This document shows, piece after piece, positions 23,553 to 35,200 of a DNA stretch of 64,000 bases. Origin of the DNA: Diadema setosum (lineage: Eukaryota > Echinodermata > Echinoidea > Diadematoida > Diadematidae); contig NC_092690.1 in the NCBI RefSeq assembly GCF_964275005.1, positions 12,094,010-12,158,009 on the forward strand, read 5' to 3'. Numbering within the stretch: position 1 is the stretch's first letter; each line of letters opens with the position of its first letter. The notes beneath the pieces are model-generated. The model searched no databases, was not told the DNA's origin, and was given only the letters and a program-made list of their open reading frames with translations. The position numbers and the translations under genes are program-made.

Positions 23553-24087
23553 TATATCTGATATCAATCTTTGTAAATGGTCAAGTGAGCTCATAAAACA
23601 GCGCCACATAAACTTCCTTTAAATGGCATATAAATGCATGGCATTCCTTCATCATGAAGTAGAGAACTTCAACCATACTTCAATAAAAGTAAAGAATTTC
23701 ACTGCGCTTTACAGACTAGTGATTACAACAAATATCTTGCACATTATATACACTATGTTATATCATTATAACAATCCCATGATGCACATTCCAACTCAAT
23801 TGCTAAAATACTGAGAGAGCAGTTTGCCTCACAAGATATTGTATCATTTGTTTAAAATTATGTTGCCATGGCAATATATTTCTTAACACTCACAAAAAAA
23901 AGGATGTACACTGTATTGGATATTAAACGACACATTACGTAGATAACAAGTGAAGATTTGCAACTAAATTACTTCTATACTAAGATTACTTTGATCCGCA
24001 TTTAGGTATGATTTCTATGAAAATTTGCTGTTACCATGGCAATACATTACTTAATACTGAAGAAAAAGGTGTCTTCCACATTAGCAG

Positions 24088-24290
24088 ATACCTGTCACAC
24101 ATACCAAATTTCAGGTCACTTTCTCAAAAGAAAAAAAAAAGGAGTAGTTGGATCCATAAGATTTTGGAACAGACCGACTGACGGACTGACTGGTGGACAG
24201 ACCAGCAAACTGACCTCAGAGTGATTCCTACCCCAATACACGCTATGCTTGGGTGGGGTAATCAACACCTTCTCTTGTTCCCAGACAGAC
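24088..24290 (+). repeat. dispersed repeat insertion (GACTGAC-rich)
   Basis: About 200 bases present in unit 2 but absent from unit 1 near 7978-7985. They contain ACCGACTGACGGACTGAC and end in a GCTTGGGTGGGGTAATCA motif. No polymerase III boxes, tail or inverted ends could be confirmed, so the class is open. Confidence 0.5.
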
Positions 24291-24872
24291 ACAAATGGAG
24301 CAAAAGTTCATAATGAGTATTTCTATAAGAATATCAAGTTTTTAGGATGGAATCATTGAATGATAATCAATAAAAAAAAAAAAGAATTATACAGAAGCAC
24401 ATTATACATCAAATGAAAGCGAATAAATGAAAGAGAATGCCCACACAAGTTAACTTAAAAAAAAAACAACAACAACAACAAAAAACAATGGAGCTCCATT
24501 CAAAATGAAGACACAGCTAGGGTATGATTCAGTGATTGCAAGTGCCATAAATATCAAATATATCATCACAGTCAAAGAGAACAATGCTTCCCTCAATGTT
24601 TGAACATAAATACAAATGTATATTTCAGACTGATGATTTGAGTTACACTCAGGACACAAATTTTAAAGTTGTTCTTTGCTTACAAGTTCAACGTTGCAGG
24701 CATAAGTTTTGTGGACAGGCATTTATTAAAATACGAAGTACATCCAAGCCAAATAGTAGCTACAAATCAACTCCTCTCATATCCCGTTTCCAGTCCCCCT
24801 GTCTACAAGGACCTTAGGAGGACACACAGAAGACATGCCAGACAAAAAATGAACAAAAGAAGCCCTCATTTA

Positions 24873-27605
24873 AGCCCCAGTCACATAATACTCTGCGTCC
24901 GGCGTTACGTCCAAAAAAGTCATTTTTTCTGCGGACTCCCGCGGATCCTTTGCCGTCACCAGAAAATTTGTATAAAACATACGGGGGAAAAATGCGGGCG
25001 ATACGATCAGATACGACCAGATGCGAATACTTGCGTCCACTTGCGGATATTCTTATGGATTGGCACATAATAGTTTTAAACACTTGCGGAGAGTTGCGGA
25101 TATTTTCGGATAGTTACTGATAGCTACAGATTGTTATATTGTGGACAATATGGTTTTCTCTGACGATCCCTGCTAAGTCAGTGTATTATGACAGCAAGGC
25201 TATCGCATACTGGACTGTCTTGCATTGTACACTGGGGGAAACTGAAATTGAATGGCGTATAATACAAGTTGTGAAAAAATCGTAATCCTATAATTTGCTT
25301 TACAGTAATAAAAGGTATATGAAATTTTGAACTTGAAGTTGTAATTTCATTTGTGCAACTCAAATAATATATGACTAGGCGTCATAAATGTAAAGAATAC
25401 ATAACATAATTATACCACAAATAAAATACAATATAGATCGATAAGTTAAACATTAGAGAAGCAGTCATAGAATAGACAAACTGTGGTTACGCTGTCATTG
25501 TGCAGCGATATTCATGACTTTTATACTGGGTTATGTTAAGGAGAGTTTTATAATAAATCAGTGCTTATCAAATTTCCAGAAAAAAAAGACATTGGGACTT
25601 TCAAACACCCCTCCGACACACAAGTACAATATACATATATACATACATGTATGTGTGTGTGTGGAGCATAAAGTGGGTAAGACTACAGAGAAATATAGGT
25701 TTTCCCGGCCAATTTCGCACTTTGTCAGTCCATTTGATAAAAGGTTCATTCAATTTATCGAAAATCCTCGTCACTGAACATTCTGTCATTCAAAATTGTA
25801 AGTTGGTCGTTCAATTTAGCATTTCGATCAATGAAATTTGAACATGTGCCTTTCGAATTCGTAAAACGGGCATTCAAAATGGGTATTTCAGTCATTCAAT
25901 TTCGCGTATGGATAGTCAAATTCCAAACATGTTCATTCAAATTAACGTCATGTTATTTCTTTTTTGGAAAGGTAATAGCATTTAAACGCGTATTTCTATG
26001 TGACATTTTTGTTTCATCCACGCACTGTTAAGCAGTAAAGGTATCATATTTTTGACCCTATATAACTCGAGTTTGTTGTTCCGTAACGCCCCCTTTCTTT
26101 CATACATGTCATTTTAGGCCTACATGTACCAATACTACAGATTAACTTCATCTTCTTACAGTTATGACAGCACAAGTTAGATACAGACGTATTTCTCAAG
26201 AAGAAAGAAAAAGAATTATAGGAACATTTGATGATCATAACCTTGACTTCCTAGAACTGGCCGACACACTCAGAATAAAGCGCTCAACGACCAGATAAGT
26301 TGTGGCCACATGATGCACTATCTTCAAACTAAAAGACTCACTAAACACATTGAAGAAAAAAAAAACTGTTGCCAAAATCTCTAAAATGAGTACGAAAATA
26401 TGAAATGTAATGACGCTTTCAAAACAATAACTTTGTTGAAAAAAAAATGAAGAAAGAACCAAAGCATAAACATGCGTGTTAAATTGACTGCAAAAGATGT
26501 TAAATTGGATGCCCAAAAATGAATTTGAATGAACGAGTGCAGCCTGATCACGTGACTATATCATTCTAAATTGAATGAAAGAATAACGAAATGGTGCTTG
26601 TTTTACGAATTTCAATTGAAAAAGTGTTAATCAGAATGAGGAGAAAGGTAATTTAAATGCTCCAAAATGAATTTGAATGAAGAGATCATAAAATTTAACT
26701 ACCGATCATGTCATCTACGCTAAATTTTGCTAAAGTGAATGCCGCAATTAGGAATTGGACTGACAAAAGTGCGAAATTGGCCGGGGAAACCTATATTAGA
26801 TTCGTTCTCATTTTATATAGTTATGGTTGTCCCACACCTTCCCCGGCCAGAAAAGTGAATAAAATGCTGTCACCCCATCCCCTACCCAAAATATTGCCTT
26901 TTTCGAAAAAAATACATATTCAAAGAGTGCAAGAAAAAAAGTTCAGCACAAGGGACAACCGATGTCATGAGAAGGCCTATGGGTGCCACCTCAAATGATC
27001 ATTTCATAATTTGACCATGCGGTTCTGCCTCTCCACCGCTCCGACTGTGTTGTAGCATTCCTTCAGGTAAATGCGCTGCAGCTTGGCAACATGAGTTGTG
27101 TGGCTTCCCACGAGTCTCTGTGTTCCCATGCGAGTGGAAAACGGAAAACGTCGAAGGACGTAATCGTCCGCAGCATCCGTAACTGTCCGCAAATATCCGT
27201 AAGCCGTCGAAAGTGTTGTGATACGTTAACTTGCGGTTATTTTCGGATACTTACGGTGGACGTAAACGAACGCAAACGGACGGGAGGTAAAACTTTTTGC
27301 GGATGGTCTGCGTCCAAGCTACGGGTAGTTACGTTCAGTTACGGATAGTTACGGATAGTTACGTCTGGTTACGGTTACTTGCGTAAGTTTGCATCCGTGG
27401 AGTCCCTCTGCGAAATTTTGAACATTTCAAAATTTCGCAGGCTTGCCGCCGTCATTTTGCGTTTCTTTACGGATGAGTTACGGACAGTTACGTCTACATA
27501 CGTCCCTGCGGATGCCCGCGTCCACGCTGCGTCACCCTGCGTCCACTCATTCGTATCTATCCGCGACGGACGTAACCCATCGTAAAGCACTGTGTGACTG
27601 GGGCA
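24873..27605. mobile_element. 2.7-kb non-autonomous TIR element (Harbinger-like target)
   Basis: The left end is AGCCCCAGTCACA and the right end is its inverse, TGTGACTGGGGCA. TTA (24870-24872 and 27606-27608) flanks both sides, and unit 1 has a single TTA at 8607-8609 in the same context. A 3-bp TTA duplication fits PIF/Harbinger. Near the right end there are many CGGATAGTTACG-like words. Open frames inside have no transposase motif. A 1.1-kb foldback (25692-26797) is nested inside it. Confidence 0.75.
25692..26797. mobile_element. nested 1.1-kb foldback element
   Basis: The ends are inverted repeats of about 43 bp: AATATAGGTTTTCCCGGCC on the left and the inverse of AATATAGGTTTCCCCGGCC on the right, followed by AATTTCGCACTT and GTCAGTCCA. 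The interior has many short CATTCAATTT words in one half and the inverse, AAATTGAATG, in the other. It lies wholly inside the 24873-27605 element, so it is the younger of the two. Non-coding. Confidence 0.72.
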
Positions 27606-27680
27606 TTAGAGTCCCCTGGTTGCCTAGCACTAGGTTGGCATACATTTCTGTGGAAATCAGTGGGAGGGCATTTTTCTTGA

Positions 27681-28521
27681 AGGCTGTGTCACACTGTTCC
27701 GGGCAAGCTACGCGGGCTTGTGGTGAGGAGGTAGTTTCCAGCACGTAGAAAATTTTCAGCGGGCGAACAAGAATGTTTGCAATTTTCATTCATGCCTTGT
27801 CATACCGTATCTGGGGAAGTTTTGCGTCTTGACTTGCGGGGAAACAACTCCGCGGAGCTCTCCGCAGTTGGTCCACACCTGATAGTATCTAGCACGTATC
27901 TCGCCTGTAGTTGCCCGGAGGTGCTCACGCAAGTCTGATTTAACCGCAGCCAAGTTTTGAGCGTGACCAAAACTTTTTCCGGGTGAGTCGCGGGAATGCC
28001 CGGAGAGGCCCATGCAGAACGCCAGTAGGAGGCCCTTACCGGCAGCACTTACCAGGCAACTCCCACGCAGGTACTTCGCAGTCCCGTATGGAGCTGAGAT
28101 AATTAAATTCTGTGGGATTTCAGCCATTCCATCAGAGGAATTCCTTCACTGAGTTGTCAGCCCCCATGCGACTGGTACAAAGGTCACACAGTATACTCGC
28201 AAGTATAATTTAACTAGAACGCGTTCAGCAAGTAAGACACATGCGCTGACTCGCTCAAATCCTCTTCCACCCTCAGGAATGTCCGGTATGCTAGAAAATC
28301 CCTACACGTAACAAGCCCGAGAAGCTTGCCCGGAAAGGTGTGACAGAGCCTAAACACTGTTGCGGGTAAAAAAAAAAATATGCGTGCGCACCTCCGGCGA
28401 CTACGGGTGAGATATGTGCTAGGTATTGCCATGTGCGGATCATCTACGGGGACCTCTGGGTAGTCAAAATTGTTCTTTGTGAGTCGCACGCAAGGCTTGC
28501 CCGGAAAGGTGTGACACGGCC
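27681..28521. mobile_element. 0.84-kb non-autonomous TIR element (GTGTCACAC ends)
   Basis: The ends are AGGCTGTGTCACACTG then TTCCGGGCAAGC, and the inverse GCTTGCCCGGAAAGGTG then TGACACGGCC. TTGA flanks both sides (27677-27680 and 28522-28525), and unit 1 has a single TTGA at 8679-8682. An extra internal end-like block at 28323-28350 (CTTGCCCGGAAAGGTGTGAC) suggests a nested or tandem partial copy. No transposase. Confidence 0.75.
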
Positions 28522-29071
28522 TTGAGAGAGGTGGCAGCTTTTTTGTGTGTGCCATAAATAACGAAGGTCATTGGAAGTGTGTGCCGTGAACACTTCGAGA
28601 CTGTTTAGAGTCCCCTCATCTAGCACGAGTCTAGCACAACTCTTGGAGGTTGTGGCTAACTCGTGCTACACTGTCTAGCGTGATATTTACCTCAGACTCA
28701 AACCAGATTCATCCCAGACCCAGGCTCACCCAAAACTTGTGCTTTGTGATGTGACTGTTATTAGCTCCTACTGTCTGGAGTGAACACTGCATGTCTCTTG
28801 GAGGTTGAGCTGTGTTTTGGGGGACTTGAAATGGAGTACATTTACATTTTATGTATCTATATCTAGAATATGATATACACACTGTATATATATATTTTTT
28901 TTTACTGTAAGTTCTATAGGAATTGATGGCAGTTATCTTTTCATCATTCTATCACTGAATACTTCCACTACTTTTACTTCTGTACTTCTAATAAACAAGT
29001 ATTGGAAGTAATCTCATTACGTACAGGTTTCCAAATCGACCAAGGCATAGAGTCAGGTATGTACATACAAA

Positions 29072-29220
29072 TCACTTTGGAATGGCAATGGCAACACAAT
29101 TTTTGTTGAAGTCTGATGTTTTCAGGCATTGCAGCATGAACTTTGCAACATCTGCTCTTGGGATTTTATGATCGCCCTTTGATGTAAATTGTCGTCCAAT
29201 GTCAAATACCAGATCTTTTC
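29072..29220 (-). CDS. gene B exon 4
   Basis: This exon is 149 bp including TGA (29072-29074), with acceptor CTTCAG|GAAAAG. It encodes GKDLVFDIGRQFTSKGDHKI then PRADVAKFMLQCLKTSD and ends AIPK. Seven residues differ from gene A, four of them consecutive. Confidence 0.93.
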
Positions 29221-32200
29221 CTGAAGGTGGGAGTAGGGGTGGAAAAAAAGAAAAGGAGAGGAATGGTCTTAATCATGAGTCAGATAAAAAAATAGCATTC
29301 CCAATTTATGTGCATTCAGCCTTAAAGAGAAATGACATCCAAAAATATAGTATGTGGATTGAGTGAATGCAGCAACATATCAGTGAAGTTTGAGAAAAAT
29401 CAGACAATTCATAGAGAATGTGCATATCTCAGAGTTAAGTTTCTTAAGGTTATTTTTTTTTTTCTGTCTGCCATCACTGGATGACAAGATAACAACAGTT
29501 TGCCATATCACTGCAGAACAAAAATGATAATATTGTACAAAGAGAATTCAACAGATCAAATTGTTTATAAATAATCAATATTCTCTCAACTTGTGACTGA
29601 CATGTCAGGAGTAATATTATTCCTCCACTTTCTGAAAGAGGCCCTAAATCAAGTGCTCCTGCATTTTGCTAGAAAAGCAAAAGTATTGTTTATGTTGAAT
29701 TCCAAGCTATATTTTCTTTTACTGTTAAACCGGATTTTTTTTTTCTGTTCATAAAACTTTCAAAAGTATAACAAAATTCAACATAAATTATACTGTACGT
29801 GTATCTGTATTCTCTTGCATGATGGAACAGCACTTGATGCTAGCTCTTCGAGAAGGCTGGGGGATGGTAGTGTAAAGCACAATATTTTTGTGGCATGAAA
29901 TTTTTGCAAATTGGAGCAGACAGCCTTTTTCACGGCATGCCATTTTTGTGAGTTGCCTCTGACATTCAAAGCATATAGTGTCAACGTCTTTCACATGCAT
30001 TTTAATTTCGCGAATGTTGGCTCTCCTGAAATTCCTGAAATTAAAATGCATGTGCACAGTCCTCGTTTTACAGTATTACGTTAAACATATGTTAGTAACA
30101 GCTTTAAGAAATGTGTTATTTTCTATGAAAAATTAAATTTTGTGGAATTTTCTTTATATTTCTTACCATATTAAGAGGAGTATCAAATCATTGTGAACCG
30201 AAAGCACATTAATCAATTCAAGGCAACTGTTCAATTCTCTTTCTGCATCACACATACAGCACAATATTACGTCACTGCCAGTCCTATCTCATTTAAAGTC
30301 ACACCATAAACTTGGTTTGTGTCTGCAGTGTTCTGCAGTGTTCAGCTGCAATCATCATGTAAGTCCTTATCAATACACATGCATGCTTCTAAACATGTGT
30401 CACTTGAAGTTAGACTCTATGCATACATGTACAAAGTGTACATACGCAGCCAAATGCTGCAACAAATTCTGCTATGTCACCCTGTGTTTCATGGGGACCA
30501 CAAGTTTGTTTTTAATCAATGGTCTGAAGAAAGGTTAGAGTCACAGAAGAGTAATTTGAGGTTGGTAATTCCACTCAAGAGACGCCCCTGCCATATTAAA
30601 ATTTGCAGCTGAGGGCCTTAGATAAAAAAAGGACAAGATTTGATAAATATTCTGATTGGTAATAAATGGTGTTTGTTCTGGATAGACAAACTCTGCCATT
30701 TACTCCAATATAAAGGGATAAGCAATTTAGCTCCATCAGATTGAACTTTGCCCATGATGAGCACTATTTTCCAGTATCACTGATAAAAGGTCAAGGGTAA
30801 ACTTATTCCCCTACTGCAGTGAGGCCATAGATGCCAGTCATAAAAGGAGAAAATTTTGTAGGTAGTGTTGAAGATTGTGCACTCCTTCTGTGCAGCACAC
30901 TAAAGCATTCCATAAGTTTTAACCTAGACAACCATAAACATCATCAAGGGAGAGAAGAATATAATGCTTCACACTTGAACAATACTTAAATGTCACTCAA
31001 CAAACAATTCTTCTTTTCATCAAATCCATAATGCAGCACCCGCCATTTTGTATTATATGTATAAATCCTACTGGTTTTCTAAACAGATCCCTTGCAGTGA
31101 ATTAAATTATTCGCCATGCTTTCCGTAAACCAAAATAACACCAAATAATAACTTTTACGTCAATATCCGCATTGGTCTTGTGCTGCCCTCCCAACAGTGA
31201 CTGTAATGGGGGAAAGAGCTTGCAATGGCTATATTACCGACCCAAATATAATTTTTCATAATGTATTGTACTATGTTTAGATACAAGCCAATAGGGGTAT
31301 TGTGCTGTAATGGCATAACCTCTCTGTTGGTAAGTAACATGTGCAACTCTCAAGATTCTGTGAACATTTTTATTTGACTCTTTTTGTGCCAAGGACTTTA
31401 GAAAGTGTGTACAATGCTATGCATGGGGGGGGGGGGGGTTCTGTATGGCAATCGACACTGCAAGAACACAAAGAGGTAATGTGATTGCACATAATACATA
31501 CGAGTGAAAAAGTCTCAAGACATGCAAGTTGAGAGGGAAACATGACTTTGAGAGCTCTAAAACTCATTTCAAAGGACAGCATTTAGGTCATCATACAAGG
31601 GTAATAACTACTGTGGCAATATTTACACTAAACTTCGGACAGACGTTCCACTGTTAATTACTGGAACTGGGTCAAGCGAACCCCCCCCCCCCCCATCCCT
31701 CCACCCCCACTAAGTAAAGCTCTGTGGTATGTGTGTAAATCATTTACTCTCATTCTATCAATAAATCACAGTAATACAAGTTAATTGGAACAAATTTGGC
31801 TGTGAAAACCACCAGGAGATAGTGGTGTTTTGGATCAAGAGGCAAGAATTTTAGCTTCAGGTTTTAAAACAAAAGGATTGTCAAAATAATAGCTTTGAAA
31901 GTATTGGATATTTCATCAATTGTTTCTAAATGAAAAAAAAAAATAAAAAAGAAAAAAATGTCCTGTTTTTAAATCAGTGATCAAGAATACACCAAAAGAA
32001 ACAATATGGAATGCATTGCAGCAACCTAATTCAACACTGCAGAAAATTGCACTATAAAGAATTACAGGCAGAGACTTGGGAGGTGCCTTTTGTACACTAA
32101 TTCAGGAATCGTACTTTCAACTAATGTTACAAAAGAGCACTTTTCTTTCATTATTCTGAAAGTTTTTTGTTACAGCGGATGAAATAAAATACCTACATTA

Positions 32201-35200
32201 TATATGTGACCCTGCACCTCAAAACAAACAAAAAGTCGCCAGACATGGATTTTTACTTAAGATCATATTCAGAAAGAGCAGACTTTAAGCTTTAAAATGA
32301 TGTATAACTCAAATCAAATGGACTCTCCTATCCTATCTAAATATTGGACAGAAAGCACAAACTCAGGAAAAGTGTGAACTGAGAAAAGAGACTCTGAAGT
32401 ACAGTGTCTATTCAAGCGCTTAATCTTTACCGAACCGTGCTGGCTGTGCGATGAATGGGACAAAAAACAGGAAGTAAACCACCAGAGTAACAACAATGAA
32501 GGGTTTATTAAATTAAACTGAAATTAAGCATGCCTCATAAACACATTCTGTCCATAAATAATACCAACTTTCAAAGCAATAGCACTATCCTTTCAAAAGT
32601 TATTAGAGTTGAAAGTGAAGAGTGTGGACAAGGTTTTTCAGAAATGAAAAAGGGATTCTAAAGACACACGTAATCAAACTATTCTACCAAAAATGTTCGA
32701 GAAAAACTGTTAAAAAACACACTTTCCTGCCCGTTTTATGATACCAAATTTTAGCATAATGTAAAAGAAGACCCGCTCTTTCAGAAAATATGAAAAAGTC
32801 AAGTTCGGCTAGGTTGACCCATTTCACTTAATATTTTCAGTCCTCACGCAAAATCAGTGTGTGCGACTTTATGTTCGTTTTGAGGTGCACAGTCACATAT
32901 GAGGATAATTAAGATCTCTGGACCTGAATTTTAACTTTACTGCAATGGGACTTGCTACAAACGTGTTTGTTATAATTGGAGTGCACTATATCTTCGTAAA
33001 ATGGGGGGGCTGCCAACTTCCGGTATACAGAATAACACACACACATACAGCGATAGCAGATAATAATTTTGGGACCTGAATTATACTTCACTAGTTTCAT
33101 AATAGGACTTTGACACAACCATGTTCGTTATGGAATGGGAACGGACCATATCTTTGCGAGATGGGGTGCTTCCACTTGTAAAAAATGACACATATTTCCG
33201 CAGAGGCTGAGCATACCTGTACTTGCAGAGTTAGTGAGCTGAGGGGGTAGGACCATGGTGTAATCAATGTCCTGGCATTCGTCTTCAAGGTACTTGGCCA
33301 TCACCGCCATGTCGTTGAGTGGCTTTGACAGCATCGGTCGTATCACCCAGCGGGCCATGCGGCCAGGATCATCATTGGGGTCAACTGCAAGCATCGACAC
33401 AGACATTGGAACAACGGGATTCACAGTTTAATAGTTATGCTGTATGTCTCCCTTAGACACAACCAAAAAGGGGGGGGGGGGCATAGCGACCAGGGGGGGC
33501 GTTTCATGAAGCATTTTGTCCGACAAGTTGTCAGATAAATTGGGCTCTCAGCCAATCAGATGCAAGGTTTTTCAATAGCTTGTAACAGTTTGTCAGAAAA
33601 ATATCTGACCAAAATGCTTCATGAAATACCCCCCAGAGCTTACAGCAGAAAGAAACCTGAACCCCGTTTCTTAATAAATTGATATGATAGCAACTCTTGC
33701 TAGAATGGCAATAGTCGTGGTAACAACAAGATTCCAGCTTCCTGATTGGCTGTTGCTATAGGAAGTTACCATTTCAACAAAAGTTGCTATCCTAGCATCT
33801 GTTATGAAATGGGGCCCTGATGTACTATAAAAACAATATAAACTATTACATTTATACCTGATATTTATACAAAACGCTGCAACAGTGCAAAGCACGTTGG
33901 TACATGTTACATGTATGATGAAACTTGTATGTACATGTATACTTATTACTATACAGTGTACATACATTACATCTGAATTCCATGCACTTTAGTATGTCGA
34001 TGTATCACAGCAATGATACATGTCTTGAGTGAAACACATAACCTCTCAGAGAACCTGTCTATACCATCAACCTGTCCACAATGGCCACTCTTTTTGTCTC
34101 CCTTGGGTGACAGCTGTAGACTGATTTGACCGCATGCTCACCTTTGACATACCACGATGTGATGATGATGATGCGACTGACCTTGGCTGCCCGCATGGCT
34201 GGCACAATGGCCTTCATCGAGCCCGAGTAGATGGTGGTGGCCTGAGTGAGACTGTTCGACCCAAGGCACGACAGGACGGCATCGCAGCCATCTAGATGTG
34301 TCTGCAAAAACTCCATTGAGAAGATGTCGCCTTCCACAACCTGAAAGAATACAGACAAAAAAAAAAAAAAAAGGTTACACACCACCAAAGCATTGGCTTA
34401 CACATCAACTCACTCACTGTTCCTAAATCCATTTTGGAAATGGGGACAGGAGAGGGTTGAGGAGGACTAGGGGAGGAGGAAGAGGAGGACCAGGAAAAGA
34501 AGGAGGGGAGGAAGAGGAAGAGGTGGAAGAGGAGGAGAAGGTAGCTAGAGGACATAGATGTAGCACTATGTGATCATTTCTAAAAATGGCTTCCTTAGTC
34601 ATGTGACCATCAAATGTGGTTCTTGATTTGTACTGACTATTAAATAGTGTATACAGTGTAGGTCTGTATCCCAAAATCAAATTATTCTTATGGAATTTTT
34701 TTACAAATCATTCCTAACCAAATAGGCATGCTGGAGAAAGTTCAAAGAAGAGCTATTTGCTTTGTGTGTGGGACCTACTAATTAGCTACTAGTACGAGAT
34801 GGTGGGAGCTAGTGGCTCGTGTCATGGCTATGAATGAGCATGACTATGAGAGGGAAAGTATTTGTCTCCCAACTCGAGAAGAAAAAAGAAAACATGCTCT
34901 CCTTGCCTCTGTCCATGGCATGAGGCAATAAACAACCATACTGCTATACTCATACCAGACCAAGTTACCTAAAAACAAACAAACAAACAAACAAACAAAA
35001 AACTGAGGCCAAGAACAACACGAAGCCGCCAGAATCAAAGCTTCATGAGACTCAGCTCTACCCTGGATGCCTATACAAATTCTCCATGTATACACAGTTT
35101 CTTCCCTTGAAGACAATTAGAGACTGGGATGGGATTAGACAAAAAGATCTGTGTGTCCGGAGGAGTCTTTTATTTTTTTGATATCATATCACTCTCCTCT

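Larger units (their letters stand above)
21430..29071. other. 3' flank of gene B, no further gene
   Basis: No exon is seen. Alignable unit sequence alternates with insertions: a MITE at 22856-23552, a dispersed repeat at about 24088-24290, and two TIR elements at 24873-27605 and 27681-28521. Simple tracts include CA at 21821-21853, TC at 22238-22269 and a G-run at 22669-22681. Confidence 0.6.
29221..33216. other. gene B intron 3
   Basis: A 4.0-kb intron without recognisable exons. About 29520-31160 is mostly absent from gene A's intron. G-run 31424-31438, C-run 31680-31693, a short LINE remnant (about 32060-32140) and a MITE (32205-32897) lie here. Short Cys-rich frames near 30317-30612 show no family motif. 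Confidence 0.6.

Noticed and set aside
24669-25083. 133-aa and 89-aa overlapping frames at a possible new gene
   Set aside because: They run across the left end of the 24873-27605 TIR element, with no conserved motif, and unit 1 lacks them.
27786-28555. 113-aa minus-strand frames
   Set aside because: They lie wholly inside the 27681-28521 non-autonomous element and have no transposase-like motif.
30317-30612. Cys-rich 73-aa and 97-aa frames
   Set aside because: Two overlapping frames with no secretion signal, no regular cysteine spacing and no splice context, inside an intron.
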